A DNA stretch of 64,000 bases from Bog-532 sp963720945 (lineage in GTDB: Bacteria; Actinomycetota; Actinomycetes; Streptosporangiales; Streptosporangiaceae), in NCBI GenBank assembly GCA_963720945.1, contig CAVRHH010000031.1:620001-684000 (forward strand). The letters are read 5' to 3'. Numbering within the stretch: position 1 is the first letter of the stretch; every line of letters begins with the position of its first letter. Below the pieces are notes generated by a model, which saw only the letters and a program-made list of their open reading frames with translations, was not told the DNA's origin and searched no databases. A program made the position numbers and the translations under genes. Shown piece by piece: positions 17,222-25,599 of this stretch.

Positions 17222-17407
17222 ATGCCGGAACAGAACCGGGTTACCCCGATGGGTGACGTCGTGGCCATCCCGCTGCGCGGCGCGTGGACCGGCAACCGCT
17301 GGATCATCCACGCGGGCCGCGGTGACGCCTGCGCCATTACCCCGCCGGCCACCATCGCCGCGCTGCGGGCCGGCTACCCCGTCCAGATCGACGTCGCCGC
17401 CCGGTGA
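17222..17407 (+). CDS. Small conserved protein, probably a truncated family member
   Basis: A 61-residue frame with a good Shine-Dalgarno (GGAGGCGAG) before the ATG. The segment NRVTPMGDVVAIPLRGAWTGNR resembles the start of a longer actinobacterial family of unknown function. The usual following part is replaced by an alanine-rich end (TIAALRAGYPVQIDVAAR). It may be a truncated gene or a genuinely short protein. The upstream 17047-17221 is a GC-rich, palindrome-rich spacer without a gene. Confidence 0.4.
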   Translation: MPEQNRVTPMGDVVAIPLRGAWTGNRWIIHAGRGDACAITPPATIAALRAGYPVQIDVAAR

Positions 17408-17425
17408 GCCGCGGCGCAGGCCCGC

Positions 17426-17956
17426 TCAGAATTCCCCGGCCTCGGACACCGGCCACCATCGCGCGGCCGGCTCCCCGTTGGAGTGCGGTTCCGGCACCGG
17501 GTCGGCGATGGCGTCCGCCACGCTTTCCGTCAGCGAGCGGATCGTCGCCACCGCGATCCGGCCCATCACGACCCGGTCCAGGGCCGCTCCGGCCCGGCCG
17601 AGGGGCGGCCGGTAGGAGCCGTCCAGCCGCAGCCGCGTCCGCTCATCACCGTCACCCGTGAGGGTCAGGTCCGCGTCCAGCACCGGGAACAGCTCACCCG
17701 CCGTTCCGGCCGCCTCCCACCGCACCGCCACCGTCAGTGAGCCGTTCCTGGTGATCGGGTCGGCGAAACGCACGTGCACCAGCTTCGACACCCCTCGGAT
17801 CCCGCCGAACGGCCCGACCCGCAGCCCCACGTCCAGGCCGCCCTCGTACGCAGCCTCGGACGCGCTGTTCAGCGCGCCGTGGTTGACGAAGTGGGCCAGC
17901 CGCCCGGCCGCCACCTCGAACCGCGCGGCCACGGTGACCTCATGAACGGCGAACAC
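17426..17956 (-). CDS. SRPBCC (START-like) family protein
   Basis: A 176-residue protein with the pattern of the SRPBCC ligand-binding fold. An opening strand (VHEVTVAARFEVAAGRLAHF) is followed by alternating strands (KLVHVRFADPI, SLTVAVRWEAAG, DADLTLTGDGDERTRLRLDG). A long C-terminal helix (RIAVATIRSLTESVADAIAD) closes the structure. Ligand and partners are unknown. The gene stands alone; the 17957-18337 interval beyond it has no recognisable gene. The call rests on fold-level pattern, not on a catalytic motif. Confidence 0.65.
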   Translation of the reverse strand: MFAVHEVTVAARFEVAAGRLAHFVNHGALNSASEAAYEGGLDVGLRVGPFGGIRGVSKLVHVRFADPITRNGSLTVAVRWEAAGTAGELFPVLDADLTLTGDGDERTRLRLDGSYRPPLGRAGAALDRVVMGRIAVATIRSLTESVADAIADPVPEPHSNGEPAARWWPVSEAGEF

Positions 17957-18337
17957 GTGCCAACAATGCCCTCTCTGCCGGCCATTGACTCAGGGACCAA
18001 CGTCCCGCCCGCTACCGCCAAAAGCCCATCGGGTAACCCGGCCCGAAATGCCGTCAATCGCCACGCTGGCACCGCCAGTCATATCGCGCCGCACCCGGCG
18101 GGTCAGTGGGGCGCACGCCGCTGCGCGGGAGGGCGCCCATGAAGGGCCGGAGCCGTCCCCTCCGCGGCTCCCGCCCCCCCATCGTCCGCCGGCGCCGCCA
18201 GAGCGGATGGATCACGTTCTGCGCGGTGCCGTGCAGCTCGATGCCCCGGTAGCTGGCGGGCCGGTCGTGTGCCCTTGCCCATGGAGGAGGGCCGACGCGG
18301 CGAACTGATACAGCGCAGGCCGGCCGATTCCGCCGGG
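17957..18337. other. Gap without recognised gene
   Basis: About 380 bases between the SRPBCC start and the CHAT stop. Frames on both strands are open only because of high GC, and none shows a family-like pattern or a convincing start. The part next to 17957 presumably carries the SRPBCC promoter. Confidence 0.5.
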
Positions 18338-21019
18338 CTAGGCTGCCGGGGGAGCGGCCACGCTGGTGCCGATGCTCACGAAACCGGCCGCGGCGGCCAT
18401 CGCGGCCGGCTCGCCGTCCCCCAGCTGCTGCTGCGCCCCGGCCAGGGCGGACATCGGGGGCTGGCCGCCGGCCAGGCGCTGGTGGAACGCGATCATCAGG
18501 GGCACTGTCTCGGCGTCCGGTACGGGGACGACCGAGGCGACGACGTGCCGGGCCCCCAGGGCCAGGAACGTGGCGCTGAGGCCCATAATCTCGTCACCGG
18601 CCCGTACCGCCGACCGGCCGACGTCGCAGGCGGAGAGCACGACCACCTGCGGGGCCCGGCTGATCTGCTCGACGTCATAGACGGTCAGCGGGCCGTCGGC
18701 GAACGTCAGCGAGGTGAACAGCGGGTTGTTCGGGTGGATGCGCCCGTGCGCCGCCAGGTGCGCGAGGCTCGCGCCGTTCAGCCGGGCGGTCACCACGTCC
18801 ACGGTCGCGGCCGCCCCGGCCAGCGCCGTCACCTGGTGCAGCGCCGAGACCGCCCGCACTTCCGCTTCCGCTCCGGGCAGCCCGGGGCCGGCCGCGACCA
18901 CGACAGGGCCGCCGCCTGGCCCGGCCGGATCCGGCCGCCCGCCACTCCACAAGGCGGCCGAGGGTGTCACCGTGACGGGCCGCCCGCGGCAGGACGGCAG
19001 GATCGACCAGGGCAGCGACTGCAGCGCGCCGGTGGGCACCACCACCAGCGGCCGGCCGGCGGTCTCCCGCGCCACCGGCCCCAGCAGGAGGTCATCGAGC
19101 CGTTTTGCGGCGTCGGTGAGCAGCACGCGCGCCGCGTCCTTGCTGGCCTCGCTGGGCTGGTGACGGGCCAGCCGGTGCAGCGCGAACCGGGCCCGGTCGA
19201 TGAAATCGGCGGCCCGTGCCGCCGGGCCGAGCGGGCAGAGCCGGATCCGGCCGCCGGCTACGGTCACCGCGTACAGCATGCCGTCCAGCTCGACGAACTC
19301 CAGCAGTGCGGCCTCGCGCAGCGCGCCGGGGAGCGCGGGTACCAGCCGGGCCCGGGACGGCGCGTCGGCCCGGCCGGCGGGCAGCTTGCGGTGATGGTCG
19401 CGGATCCACCGCTCCAGCTCCAGCTGACGCCGGGCTAGGGCGGCGGTATTGCCGCCCGATCCGCGCAGCCGGAAGATCTCGCTCACGGTGGCCCGTAGTT
19501 CCGACAGCGCGGCGGCGAGCCCGGGGTCGCTGGGCGGCCGGACCGGCCGCAGCGTCAGGTGGCTGGCCCGGCCCTGCTCGGCCCATTCCAGCACCCGGGC
19601 CGGCTGGCCACTGTCGAACGCCATCCGCAGCCCGAACGTGGCGACCTCGGCGCGGTGGCCGGACGCATGCGCGCGCAGGTCGGTGGCGCCCAGGCCGTCC
19701 CGGTGCTCGTCCATCACGCGCAGCGCGGCGCGGACGGCGGCCCGCGCGCCGCTGCCGTCACCGTTGATCCACCGCCGCCGCGCCTCGGCGTGCCAGGCCT
19801 GAGCCCGCTGTATGGCCGGGCCGCGGCCGCGCCGCCGGGCCGCCAGCTCGAATTGCGCGCGGGCGCGGCTGGTCCAGCCCCGCTGGGCGGCCAGCTGGCC
19901 GGCCAGCAGCCGGGCCGCCAGAGCCGACGACGCCCAGCCCGCCCCGGCCAGATCGTCAGCGGCCCGCTCCAGTGACCGCACGCTCACGGTGGACTTGCCA
20001 CTCGTGCCCGCGCCGGCGGCCAGCCGCGCCCGGAGCACCGTGAAGCGGGCCAGCGCCGCCCAGCGCGGCCGCCCCTGCTGACCGAACTCCCGCACCGCGG
20101 CGAGCGCCTGGCTGAGCCCGTCGCCGGGCTGCCCGTCGAGGATGGCCGCCTGAGCCAGCAGCAGCCGCGCCTCCGGCAGCACGATGTGCCGGTGCTGCTC
20201 CTCGAATTCGCGGACGGCTTCCCCGGCCGCCTGCAGCGCCTCGGGCAGCAGCCGCACCGACAGCAGGAGCTCGGACCGGTCGGCCAGCAACTCGCCGACC
20301 GGGGCGCCGTGCGCCCGCAGCCGCTGTTCGGCGAGATCGAGGTAATGCAGGGCGGCCGGCACGTCGCCGCGCAGCCCGCTGATCCAGCCGAGGTTCTGGT
20401 GCACGAACCCCAGCGACAGGTCCAGCTCGAACTTCGTGCACAGCTCGGCCGCCTCGTACAGGTCGTTCTCGGCCGCGGTGAACTCCTGCCGGTAGCCGTA
20501 CAGCACCGCCCGGCTGTACAGCACCCGCTGGACCCACACATGGTCATTGGCCCGCCGCAGCACCGCCAGCGCGGCCTGGTAGTCGGGGAGCGCTTCGTCG
20601 AGCCGGCCGAGCTGGTTGAGGATCGCGGCGCGCTGCGCCTGTGCCCGGGCCCGGGCCACGCCCGTCAGGGACGCCAGCGCCGTCTCGATCTCCCGGAGTG
20701 CCTGGCGTCCGTGCCCGCGTACGTTTAAAGCGAAGGCCAGCCTCAGCTGGGCCTCGGCCGCGAGCTCCGCCGAGCCTGCCCGCCGCCCCAGCCGCATCGC
20801 GGCGCGCAGGTGCCGCAGCGCCGCGTCCGGGTCCGCCAGCTGCAGGGCGGCTACACCCAGGGCCCGTTCGGCGATCGACAAGGCGGCCAGGTCGTGATCC
20901 CGGCGCGCCTGGCGGGCGATGCGGCCGGACCGGGCCGCGGACTCGGCCGGATGTGCCTCGGCGAGCCGGAGCGCTTCACGCGCCTGCTCCGCCAGCTCCG
21001 CTCCCACAGCCGCTCCCAC
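18338..21019 (-). CDS. TPR-CHAT protease (caspase-like, clan CD)
   Basis: An 893-residue cytoplasmic protein. Residues about 10-430 are helical TPR-like repeats (for example ALRHLRAAMRLGRRAGSAEL and RLDEALPDYQAALAVLRRAN). The C-terminal CHAT domain, about 560-893, carries the caspase-type dyad His758 (LAHLAAHGRI) and Cys798 (VVLSACDVGRS), followed by GLSATFLALGARHVVASV. There is no signal peptide or membrane segment. It starts with GTG just after a 12-bp tandem duplication and faces the subtilase-sigma-small protein operon across 129 bases. TPR-CHAT proteins are activated proteases (Csx29 in type III-E CRISPR is one); the substrate here is unknown but probably local. Confidence 0.9.
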   Translation of the reverse strand: MGAAVGAELAEQAREALRLAEAHPAESAARSGRIARQARRDHDLAALSIAERALGVAALQLADPDAALRHLRAAMRLGRRAGSAELAAEAQLRLAFALNVRGHGRQALREIETALASLTGVARARAQAQRAAILNQLGRLDEALPDYQAALAVLRRANDHVWVQRVLYSRAVLYGYRQEFTAAENDLYEAAELCTKFELDLSLGFVHQNLGWISGLRGDVPAALHYLDLAEQRLRAHGAPVGELLADRSELLLSVRLLPEALQAAGEAVREFEEQHRHIVLPEARLLLAQAAILDGQPGDGLSQALAAVREFGQQGRPRWAALARFTVLRARLAAGAGTSGKSTVSVRSLERAADDLAGAGWASSALAARLLAGQLAAQRGWTSRARAQFELAARRRGRGPAIQRAQAWHAEARRRWINGDGSGARAAVRAALRVMDEHRDGLGATDLRAHASGHRAEVATFGLRMAFDSGQPARVLEWAEQGRASHLTLRPVRPPSDPGLAAALSELRATVSEIFRLRGSGGNTAALARRQLELERWIRDHHRKLPAGRADAPSRARLVPALPGALREAALLEFVELDGMLYAVTVAGGRIRLCPLGPAARAADFIDRARFALHRLARHQPSEASKDAARVLLTDAAKRLDDLLLGPVARETAGRPLVVVPTGALQSLPWSILPSCRGRPVTVTPSAALWSGGRPDPAGPGGGPVVVAAGPGLPGAEAEVRAVSALHQVTALAGAAATVDVVTARLNGASLAHLAAHGRIHPNNPLFTSLTFADGPLTVYDVEQISRAPQVVVLSACDVGRSAVRAGDEIMGLSATFLALGARHVVASVVPVPDAETVPLMIAFHQRLAGGQPPMSALAGAQQQLGDGEPAAMAAAAGFVSIGTSVAAPPAA

Positions 21020-21148
21020 AGCCGATTGTAGGCACGGCCATCCCGGTCAGCGTCAAGAACCTTTTTCCCGCGCCGGTGTATCACCGGGCCGCCAGCCTCC
21101 TCTGTACTGCAGAAGGTGCCGTCGCTGACCGCAGGACGCGGAGGAACA
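21020..21148. promoter_or_regulatory. Divergent promoter region of the CHAT / subtilase-sigma module
   Basis: The 129 bases must hold promoters for both the CHAT gene (leftward) and the subtilase operon (rightward). The central part contains CAAGAACCTTTTTCCCG, unusually AT-rich for this window. GGAGGA lies directly before the subtilase ATG. A sigma-specific promoter was not identified by eye. Confidence 0.45.
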
Positions 21149-22480
21149 ATGGACATCACGCATGGATGGGTGGAGAAATTCCACAGTGATCAGCTCGTTG
21201 TCGCCGGGTCAGAGCTCGGCATTCTGCAGCGGATGCTGCGTGAGCTGCACGTCGCCTGGGCCTCGGTCGACGCCAGCCCGGCCCTGGAACTGGCCCGTAT
21301 CACGGGCCTGGCCGGCGTGGACGACGCCGTGACCGCGCTGCTCGATGATCCGCGCATCGCGCCGGACCTCTGCCGCCACCGGGACGAGCGCGCAAACGCG
21401 CACGGCGAGTACTGCGAGGTCTCCAGCCTGGCCCTGCTGATCAAGGGCATCCAGCTCCGGTTCGCCGAGCGTTACCCCGGCTGGCAGATCAGGATCGGCA
21501 AGAACTACCGGCCGTCCCTGGTCGAGGGGTACCCGCATATCGGCGGGGGCGAGGGGGCACCCACCCCCACCAGCGAGGACTTCACGAAGGCCGCCGACGT
21601 CGCCCACCACAACCCGCAGCCCGGCCGGGGCGTGCGGGTCGGCCTGCTGGACACGAAACTGTTCCGCCACGAGCGCCTCGCCGACCATTACGTCGGCCGC
21701 GAGGAGGACCTGCTCCGCGCCGGGAAGCATGACTTCACCGAATTCGACGGGCACTGCGCCTTCGTTGCCTCATGCATCCTGCAGCAGGCGCCGGACGCCC
21801 AGCTCTACCTGCGGCACGTGCTGGACAGCCTCGGCGACGGGTCGGCCTGGGACGCGGCGGTCGCGATCGCCGACATGGCGCAGTCCGGCCTGGACGTGGT
21901 CAACCTGTCGTTCGGGGAGTTCATGACCGACGACAACACGGCCCCCATGGTGCTGGAAGCCGCGGTGCGGCGGTTCGGGCCCGAGACGGTCGTCGTCGCG
22001 GCGGCCGGGAACAACGGCGACGCGGACCAGCTCCCGCCCGGCCGGCTGTCCCCGGGCGTCACCCCGGCCACCAAGGCCTATCCCGCCGCGCTCGCGAACG
22101 TCATCAGCGTCGGCGCGATGGACGCGGACGGGTACCTCGCGCCCTTCACCCCGCGTCCGGCACCGTGGATTTCGCTGTACGCCCGCGGTACCGACCTCAA
22201 CGGCGCGTACCTGCGTGGCACGGTCGCGGTCGCGACCACCGAGCAGAACCCAAACGGCACGCCGCGCACCCGGGAAGAGGTGTTCGACGGCACCGCCAAC
22301 TGGGCGGGATGCTCCTTCGCGGCCGGTGTCGTCACGGGGGTCATCGCGGCCGGGGTCATACCGGGCCGGCGGTCCGCCCGCGACGTCCTCGGCGGGCTGC
22401 TGCATCCCGATCCCTGCAGCACCGCCGCCCACGCTGTCTTGCCCAGCGCCCCGCCCTTGCCCAGCGCCCCGCCGCGGTGA
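21149..22480 (+). CDS. Cytoplasmic S8 (subtilisin-like) serine peptidase
   Basis: A 443-residue subtilase with complete triad: Asp168 in VGLLDTKLF, His202 in FDGHCAFVAS and Ser389 in AGCSFAAGVVTG. The oxyanion stretch VVAAAGNNGD is normal. The Ser motif is GCSFAAG rather than GTSMAAP. There is no signal peptide or export signal; the first 130 residues are a separate helical domain (LGILQRMLRELHVAWASVD) of unknown role, perhaps a docking or pro-domain. ATG 21149 follows GGAGGA. It is the first gene of an operon with an ECF sigma factor and a small partner and is divergent from the CHAT protease, so processing of a regulatory protein is more likely than nutrition. Confidence 0.9.
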   Translation: MDITHGWVEKFHSDQLVVAGSELGILQRMLRELHVAWASVDASPALELARITGLAGVDDAVTALLDDPRIAPDLCRHRDERANAHGEYCEVSSLALLIKGIQLRFAERYPGWQIRIGKNYRPSLVEGYPHIGGGEGAPTPTSEDFTKAADVAHHNPQPGRGVRVGLLDTKLFRHERLADHYVGREEDLLRAGKHDFTEFDGHCAFVASCILQQAPDAQLYLRHVLDSLGDGSAWDAAVAIADMAQSGLDVVNLSFGEFMTDDNTAPMVLEAAVRRFGPETVVVAAAGNNGDADQLPPGRLSPGVTPATKAYPAALANVISVGAMDADGYLAPFTPRPAPWISLYARGTDLNGAYLRGTVAVATTEQNPNGTPRTREEVFDGTANWAGCSFAAGVVTGVIAAGVIPGRRSARDVLGGLLHPDPCSTAAHAVLPSAPPLPSAPPR

Positions 22481-22525
22481 ATGATCCCGGCATGGCCCGC
22501 ACCGGCGGGCCCGCAAAGGACAGCT

Positions 22526-23152
22526 ATGCGTGACGATCCGGCGGTCATCGCCCTCGTCGCCCGGGCCCGTGACGGCGATCACGGCGCCTGGGACGAAATC
22601 ATCGACCGGTACGCCCCGCTGGTGTGGTTCATCTGCCAGCGTTACCGGCTGAGCCGGGCCGACATCGACGATATCGGCCAGACGGTCTGGCTCCTGCTGG
22701 TCGAGCAGCTGGGCAACCTCAGGCAGCCTGCCGCGCTGCCGGGCTGGCTGGCCACCACCACCCAGCGGGAATGCCTGCGCGTCCTCCGGGCCGCCAGCCG
22801 CTATGACGACGCCGAGCTGCCGGAGGCCAGCCAGATGTCCGCAGATCAGCCACCCGAGATGATCGAGCAGCAGGTCATCGCGGCCGAACTGAGCGCCGCG
22901 GTCCGCGCGGCGTTCGCCGAGCTGCCGGATCACTGCCGGCGGCTGCTGTCGATGCTGATCAGTGACCCCCCGCTGCCTTATGCTGAAATCAGTGCCGCTT
23001 TGTCGGTCCGTGTCGGGAGCATCGGCCCGCAGCGTGCGCGCTGCCTGAACCGGCTGCGCCGCTCCCCGGCCCTGGCCGCCTTCTGCGACACACCGTCAGC
23101 TAAGGGCCTCACCGCCGGCGCACACAAGATGGGAGGGCGGCGGGATGCCTGA
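22526..23152 (+). CDS. ECF-type sigma-70 family RNA polymerase sigma factor
   Basis: A 208-residue sigma factor with regions 2 and 4 only. Region 2: DEIIDRYAPLVWFICQRYRL and DIDDIGQTVWLLLVEQLGNL (residues about 18-62). Region 4: FAELPDHCRRLLSMLISDPP and LPYAEISAALSVRVGSIG (about 130-175). The ATG at 22526 follows AAAGGA; an ATG at 22481, directly after the subtilase stop, is an alternative. Its stop overlaps the next gene by eight bases, so sigma and small protein are translationally coupled, as sigma/anti-sigma pairs usually are. It most likely transcribes its own cluster; targets are not known. Confidence 0.9.
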   Translation: MRDDPAVIALVARARDGDHGAWDEIIDRYAPLVWFICQRYRLSRADIDDIGQTVWLLLVEQLGNLRQPAALPGWLATTTQRECLRVLRAASRYDDAELPEASQMSADQPPEMIEQQVIAAELSAAVRAAFAELPDHCRRLLSMLISDPPLPYAEISAALSVRVGSIGPQRARCLNRLRRSPALAAFCDTPSAKGLTAGAHKMGGRRDA

Positions 23153-23600
23153 CCTCTGGGACGATGAGCAGCTGCTGGCCGTACTGAAGGAATCCCTGCT
23201 GGCCCAGCGGGAGGTACCGGCCGAATTCAGCGAGGCGGGCCGCAACGCCTTCGCCTGGCACAACATCGACGCCGAGCTGGCCCAGCTCACGTACGACTCG
23301 CTGGCCGAGGCGGCCGAGCCCGTCGGCGTCCGGTCGGAGACCGCGTCGATCCGTGCCCTGACCTTCACCTCCGACCATCTCAGCATAGAGATCGAGGTCA
23401 ACGAGGACTCACTGCTCTGCCAGCTGGTCCCGACCGACGAGGGGACGGTCGAGCTGCAGACCCGCGCGGGGGAGAGCATCCGGATCGCGGTCGACGAGAT
23501 GGGCTGCTTCTCCGTCCGTCCCGTCCCGGCCGGCCCGTTCCGCCTGCACTGCCAGCTGACCGGGGGAGCGACCGTCGTGACCGGATGGATCACCCTCTGA
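23145..23600 (+). CDS. Small protein coupled to the sigma factor; candidate sigma regulator
   Basis: A 151-residue protein without membrane segment. The N-terminal helical part (DDEQLLAVLKESLLAQ and NAFAWHNIDAELAQLTYDSL) is followed by a beta-rich domain (SDHLSIEIEVNEDSLLCQLV, GTVELQTRAGESIRIAV, FRLHCQLTGGATVVTGWITL). No zinc-anti-sigma HxxxCxxC motif is present. As I recall, similar proteins lie beside ECF sigma and CHAT genes in other actinobacteria, without described function. The eight-base overlap with the sigma gene and the module context suggest an anti-sigma or protease substrate; this is inference. Confidence 0.7.
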   Translation: MPDLWDDEQLLAVLKESLLAQREVPAEFSEAGRNAFAWHNIDAELAQLTYDSLAEAAEPVGVRSETASIRALTFTSDHLSIEIEVNEDSLLCQLVPTDEGTVELQTRAGESIRIAVDEMGCFSVRPVPAGPFRLHCQLTGGATVVTGWITL

Positions 23601-23652
23601 CCGGCACGCCGGCCGCTTCCCGCTGACCGGGGCCCGCTGACCCGGGTCCCCG

Positions 23653-24312
23653 TCAGGAGGCCGGCGCGGTGTCCTGGAGATAGCGGAGCACGGCCAGCAC
23701 ACGGCGGTTGTCGTCGTGGTCCATCGGCAGGTCGAGTTTCGTGAAGATGTTGGCGATGTGCTTGTCGATGGCCTTGTCGGTCACGAAGAGCTTGGCGGCG
23801 ATACCCGCGTTGGACCGTCCCTCGGCCATCAGCCCCAGCACCTCGCGTTCCCGCGCGGTCAGCCGTCCCATCGGTCCCCGCCGCCCGTGCTGGGACAGCA
23901 GCGCGGCCACCACCTTGGGATCGAGCACGGTCCCGCCGGCCGCGACCCGCCGGACCGCGTCCACGAAGGTCATCACGTCGGCGACCCGGTCCTTGAGCAG
24001 ATAGCCGACGCCGTCGGAGCCGGAGAGCATCAGCTCCCGCGCGTACAGCTGCTCCACGTACTGGCTGAGCACCACGACCGGCATGCCCGGCCGCCTGGCC
24101 CGGGCCTCGATCGCGGCCACCAGCCCCTCGTTGGTGAACGTGGGCGGCATCCGGACGTCCATGATGGCCACGTCGACCGGCTGCTCCGCCAGGACCGTGG
24201 CCAGCGTGGCCGCGTCACCGACCTCGGCCACGACATCGAAGCCGTGCGCCCGCAGCAGCCGGCTCAGGCCGTCGCGCAGCAGTGCTAGGTCTTCGGCGAT
24301 GACAACTCGCAC
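23653..24312 (-). CDS. NarL/LuxR-type response regulator
   Basis: A 219-residue two-component regulator. The receiver domain has the phospho-acceptor Asp52 in VAIMDVRMP, acidic Glu7/Asp8 in VVIAEDLALL and the switch Lys in YLLKDRV. A LuxR-type HTH follows (LTAREREVLGLMAEGRSNAG, then AIDKHIANIFTKL). The GTG start at 24312 lies inside the 3' end of the histidine kinase gene (28-base overlap), so kinase and regulator are translationally coupled and presumably a cognate pair. Upstream frame extension lies within the kinase gene and is not family-like. The regulon is unknown. Confidence 0.92.
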   Translation of the reverse strand: MRVVIAEDLALLRDGLSRLLRAHGFDVVAEVGDAATLATVLAEQPVDVAIMDVRMPPTFTNEGLVAAIEARARRPGMPVVVLSQYVEQLYARELMLSGSDGVGYLLKDRVADVMTFVDAVRRVAAGGTVLDPKVVAALLSQHGRRGPMGRLTAREREVLGLMAEGRSNAGIAAKLFVTDKAIDKHIANIFTKLDLPMDHDDNRRVLAVLRYLQDTAPAS

Positions 24313-25343
24313 GGCACCTCCATCGTGACCGTCGTGGGGCCGCCGGCCGGACTGCTGACCGTGACGGTGCCGTCGAAGGATTCCAGCCGCCGGATCACGC
24401 CGCGCAGCCCGGTACCGCCGCCGACGCGGGCCCCGCCGCACCCGTTGTCGCCCACGACGACGGACAGCACGCCGTCCCGGTGCCGCAGGTCCACCCAGGC
24501 CGAGGTCGCGTCGCTGTGCTTGATCACGTTGGCCAGGCACTCGGCGGCGGTGAAGTAGGCGGCCGATTCCACCGGGGCCGGCGCCCGCCCGGTCAGGCCG
24601 CCGGAGACCGTCACCGGCACGGCGACGTCGAGCGCCAGCGCCCGGACCGCTCCTTCCAGCCCCCGGTCGGCCAGCACGGGCGGCTGGATGCCCTGCATCA
24701 CCGTGCGCAGGTCGTCCAGCGCGGCCAGCGCCGTCGACCGTGCTTCGGCCAGCAGCTGAGCCAGCAGGTCCGGATCGGTCTCGAGTAGTGTCTCGGCCAG
24801 CCCGAGGCTCATCGCCACCGACACCAGCCGGGCCTGGGCGCCGTCGTGCAGGTCACGTTCGATCCGCCGCAGCTCCGCGGCCTGCGTGTCGAGGGCGCCG
24901 CGCCGGGTGCGGGTCAGCACGTCGACCCGGCTGGCCAGCGCCTGCTCCCGCGCGTCCGCCTGGTGCCGCACGAACCAGACGTGCACGGCGAACACGATCG
25001 CCAGGCTCACGACCGGCCACACCGGCCAGAAGTACCCGGCTCCGGAGAACAGCCAGATGACCAGCAGCATGACCCCGACCGTGAACGACACCGACGCGTG
25101 CAGGCTCAGGAAGCGCCGGCCCTTCGGCGCGCGCAGGCCCCAGCGCACCGCGGCTTGCAGCCCGAGCGGAACCGCCAGCCCGAACCACACCCAGGCGGGC
25201 CAGAAGCGGCCGCCCCCGGTCGTCGCCCAGCCGAGGCCGACAGCGACCCCGATAGCCGCCGAGAGGAAGGCCTCGAAACGGAAGAAGGCATGCCAGCGCC
25301 CGGCCCAGGACGAGCCGCTGGCGGCGCTTGTGCCGACGCTCAC
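24285..25343 (-). CDS. Sensor histidine kinase (HisKA_3, NarL partner)
   Basis: A 352-residue membrane kinase. About four hydrophobic segments lie between residues 22 and 125 with no large extracellular domain, so it probably senses a membrane or internal signal. A linker leads to HisKA_3 with phospho-acceptor His166 in IERDLHDGAQARLVS. The HATPase region has AAECLANVIKHSDAT and the G-box GGTGLRGVIRRLES. It is followed with overlap by its response regulator. The N-terminal 2TM-type domain resembles those in many actinobacterial kinases annotated next to NarL regulators. Confidence 0.9.
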   Translation of the reverse strand: MSVGTSAASGSSWAGRWHAFFRFEAFLSAAIGVAVGLGWATTGGGRFWPAWVWFGLAVPLGLQAAVRWGLRAPKGRRFLSLHASVSFTVGVMLLVIWLFSGAGYFWPVWPVVSLAIVFAVHVWFVRHQADAREQALASRVDVLTRTRRGALDTQAAELRRIERDLHDGAQARLVSVAMSLGLAETLLETDPDLLAQLLAEARSTALAALDDLRTVMQGIQPPVLADRGLEGAVRALALDVAVPVTVSGGLTGRAPAPVESAAYFTAAECLANVIKHSDATSAWVDLRHRDGVLSVVVGDNGCGGARVGGGTGLRGVIRRLESFDGTVTVSSPAGGPTTVTMEVPCELSSPKT

Positions 25344-25599
25344 GCACCTGACGATAAGCGACCCCCGGGGAGCAGGCTATTTTCTTGCCCCGGACGGCAT
25401 CAAAAGGGGGGTTAACCCCCTCTGCAAGACGGGTGGCACTCCCATGGCCGGTGTCAGTACCCCGGCGTAGCGTCGATCGCGTGGTCCTGGCCCGGGCGGT
25501 TATCCGCCTCCTGGAGAACGGGTTCCGTGGCGCCTGGGGGCCCGCGGAATACCGGCCTGCGGGCCTGGTGTTGCGCGAGTGCCGGAACGGGGGACTTCA

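Noticed and set aside
18338..23600. Type III-E CRISPR (Craspase) locus
   Set aside because: No gRAMP/Cas7-11, Cas1, Cas2 or repeat-spacer array in the window. The resemblance is limited to the TPR-CHAT and sigma components.
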